Below are positions 40,816-41,393 of a DNA stretch of 41,393 bases, piece by piece (position 1 is the first letter of the stretch; the number at the start of each line of letters is the position of its first letter). A model generated the notes under the pieces. The model saw only the letters and a program-made list of their open reading frames with translations, did no database searches and was not told the DNA's origin. Origin of the DNA: Patescibacteria group bacterium (GTDB lineage Bacteria > Patescibacteriota > CPR2 > UBA1875 > CAIMLA01); NCBI GenBank assembly GCA_028718325.1, contig JAQUMB010000006.1:1-41393 (forward strand), given 5' to 3'. Both the position numbers and the translations under genes were made by a program.

Positions 40816-41393
40816 TTAATTGAAACTAACTAATAAATGCTCAATATCTTTTTTTGTTTCTACCATTACAGCTTGTTTTCTAAGGTTTTTGGCTCCAGAA
40901 AACTTCTTTATATACCAGCAAAGATGCTTGCGCATCTCAAGCACCCCCTGTTTCTCACCGATGTATTTAATACTTCTTTCTGTCTGTAGTTGAACAATTT
41001 TGGTGATATCGCTTTTTGTAGGAATCACATCATTACATCCCTTGATTGATTGGAAAATCCATGGATTACCGAGAGCCCCTCTTCCAATCATGACTCCTGC
41101 CAAGCTAGCATCCCTCAACCGTGCACCAGCGCCTTGCCAAGTCGTAACATCTCCATTTCCAATAACAGGGATTTTTACTGACCTTGCAATTATATTTATC
41201 GCATTCCAGTCAGCTCCTCCTCGATAGCCCTGTTTGGCTGTCCGTCCATGAATAGAGACAGAATCTATACCTATTTTCTCCAATTCTTTAACAAAATCTA
41301 GGACATTAAATTCACTCCAACCAAGGCGTAACTTTATCGATAATTGGCCGTCAAACTTATTCCTAGTTTCTTTGGCGATTTCTATCGCTTTAT
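40816..41393 (-). CDS. dus: tRNA-dihydrouridine synthase, C-terminal part (5' end outside window)
   Basis: The frame is open from the window edge and gives about 191 residues. Visible are LSIKLRLGW, SVSIHGRTAKQGYRGGADW, IPVIGNGDVTTW and VMIGRGALGNPWIF, the FMN-binding barrel motifs of DusB-type enzymes, followed by the helical tRNA-binding domain with EMRKHLCWYIKKFSGAKNLR. It reduces uridine to dihydrouridine in tRNA D-loops. The ATG at 41283 is internal. The catalytic cysteine region lies outside the window. Confidence 0.95.
   Translation of the reverse strand, partial: KAIEIAKETRNKFDGQLSIKLRLGWSEFNVLDFVKELEKIGIDSVSIHGRTAKQGYRGGADWNAINIIARSVKIPVIGNGDVTTWQGAGARLRDASLAGVMIGRGALGNPWIFQSIKGCNDVIPTKSDITKIVQLQTERSIKYIGEKQGVLEMRKHLCWYIKKFSGAKNLRKQAVMVETKKDIEHLLVSFN

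Noticed and set aside
1-41393. UGA recoding as in some groups of this radiation
   Set aside because: TGA ends several clear genes (gltX, both module genes, prfB) and RF2 is encoded.
1-41393. CRISPR array, insertion sequence or prophage
   Set aside because: No spaced direct repeats, transposase, integrase or phage structural gene was seen. The 153-bp tandem repeats are coding and have no spacers.

Overview
This window reads as a chromosomal segment of a small-genome bacterium of the Candidate Phyla Radiation (Patescibacteria). The reasons are an A+T-rich sequence, tight operons on mostly one strand, an E. coli-type L27 start, a PEGA/beta-propeller membrane protein, LPxTG-like surface display with a sortase, FtsEX followed by coiled-coil M23 hydrolases, and no outer-membrane genes. 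The class within the radiation cannot be settled from this sequence. TGA is used as an ordinary stop and release factor 2 is present, so UGA is not recoded.

Layout. 1-1153: 3' end of pyruvate phosphate dikinase on the plus strand, with a terminator. 1164-3196: DrrAB-type ABC exporter and tRNA-Gln(CUG), minus strand. 3226-5439: a more G+C-rich two-gene module, a ParB-like protein and a protein with HhH-GPD glycosylase-like features, with its own promoter, a nested palindrome and a terminator; it looks acquired. 5463-7182: gltX with a long leader holding a Cys-rich ORF that lacks a normal start codon. 7187-12066: an mreB-led cluster containing a YhaM-like exoribonuclease, a zinc-ribbon/disordered protein, a small protein and a NYN nuclease. 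12077-14515: convergent PEGA/propeller gene and sortase. 14536-16582: tRNA-Leu(CAA), nnrD and endonuclease IV. 16607-17012: a strong promoter, a G+C-rich structured RNA of about 370 nt that I could not assign, and a terminator. 17035-19899: a small membrane protein, rpmA, rplI and a C-terminal processing protease.

19901-25196 is a cell-division and wall block: prfB, ftsE, ftsX and two paralogous M23 peptidases, plausibly the FtsEX-controlled hydrolases. 25224-29079: a large secreted protein with five 51-residue Cys-rich repeats, Ca-binding-type B domains and an LPVSG sorting signal, next to a CcdA-like thiol-redox membrane protein and a HAD phosphatase. 29082-36510: secA, hpf, serS, greA, glyS, a small protein and recO. 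36513-38693: class A penicillin-binding protein. 38669-39543: hairpin-rich intergenic DNA, a small CxxC protein, tRNA-Gln(UUG) and a tRNA-like remnant. 39556-41393: a TreT-like glycosyltransferase and a partial tRNA-dihydrouridine synthase.

Three themes recur. Cell-surface assembly: MreB, PBP1A, FtsEX/M23, SecA, the sortase and its likely substrate, and CcdA for disulfide or thiol chemistry. Translation: GluRS, SerRS, GlyRS, RF2, L9, L27, HPF, tRNAs and Dus. Leaderless expression: several genes have a -10 box only about 6-11 nt before the start codon and no Shine-Dalgarno, whereas operon-internal genes usually carry one. The least explained parts are the ParB/HhH module, the 370-nt RNA, the Cys-rich repeats and the tRNA-Gln duplication.
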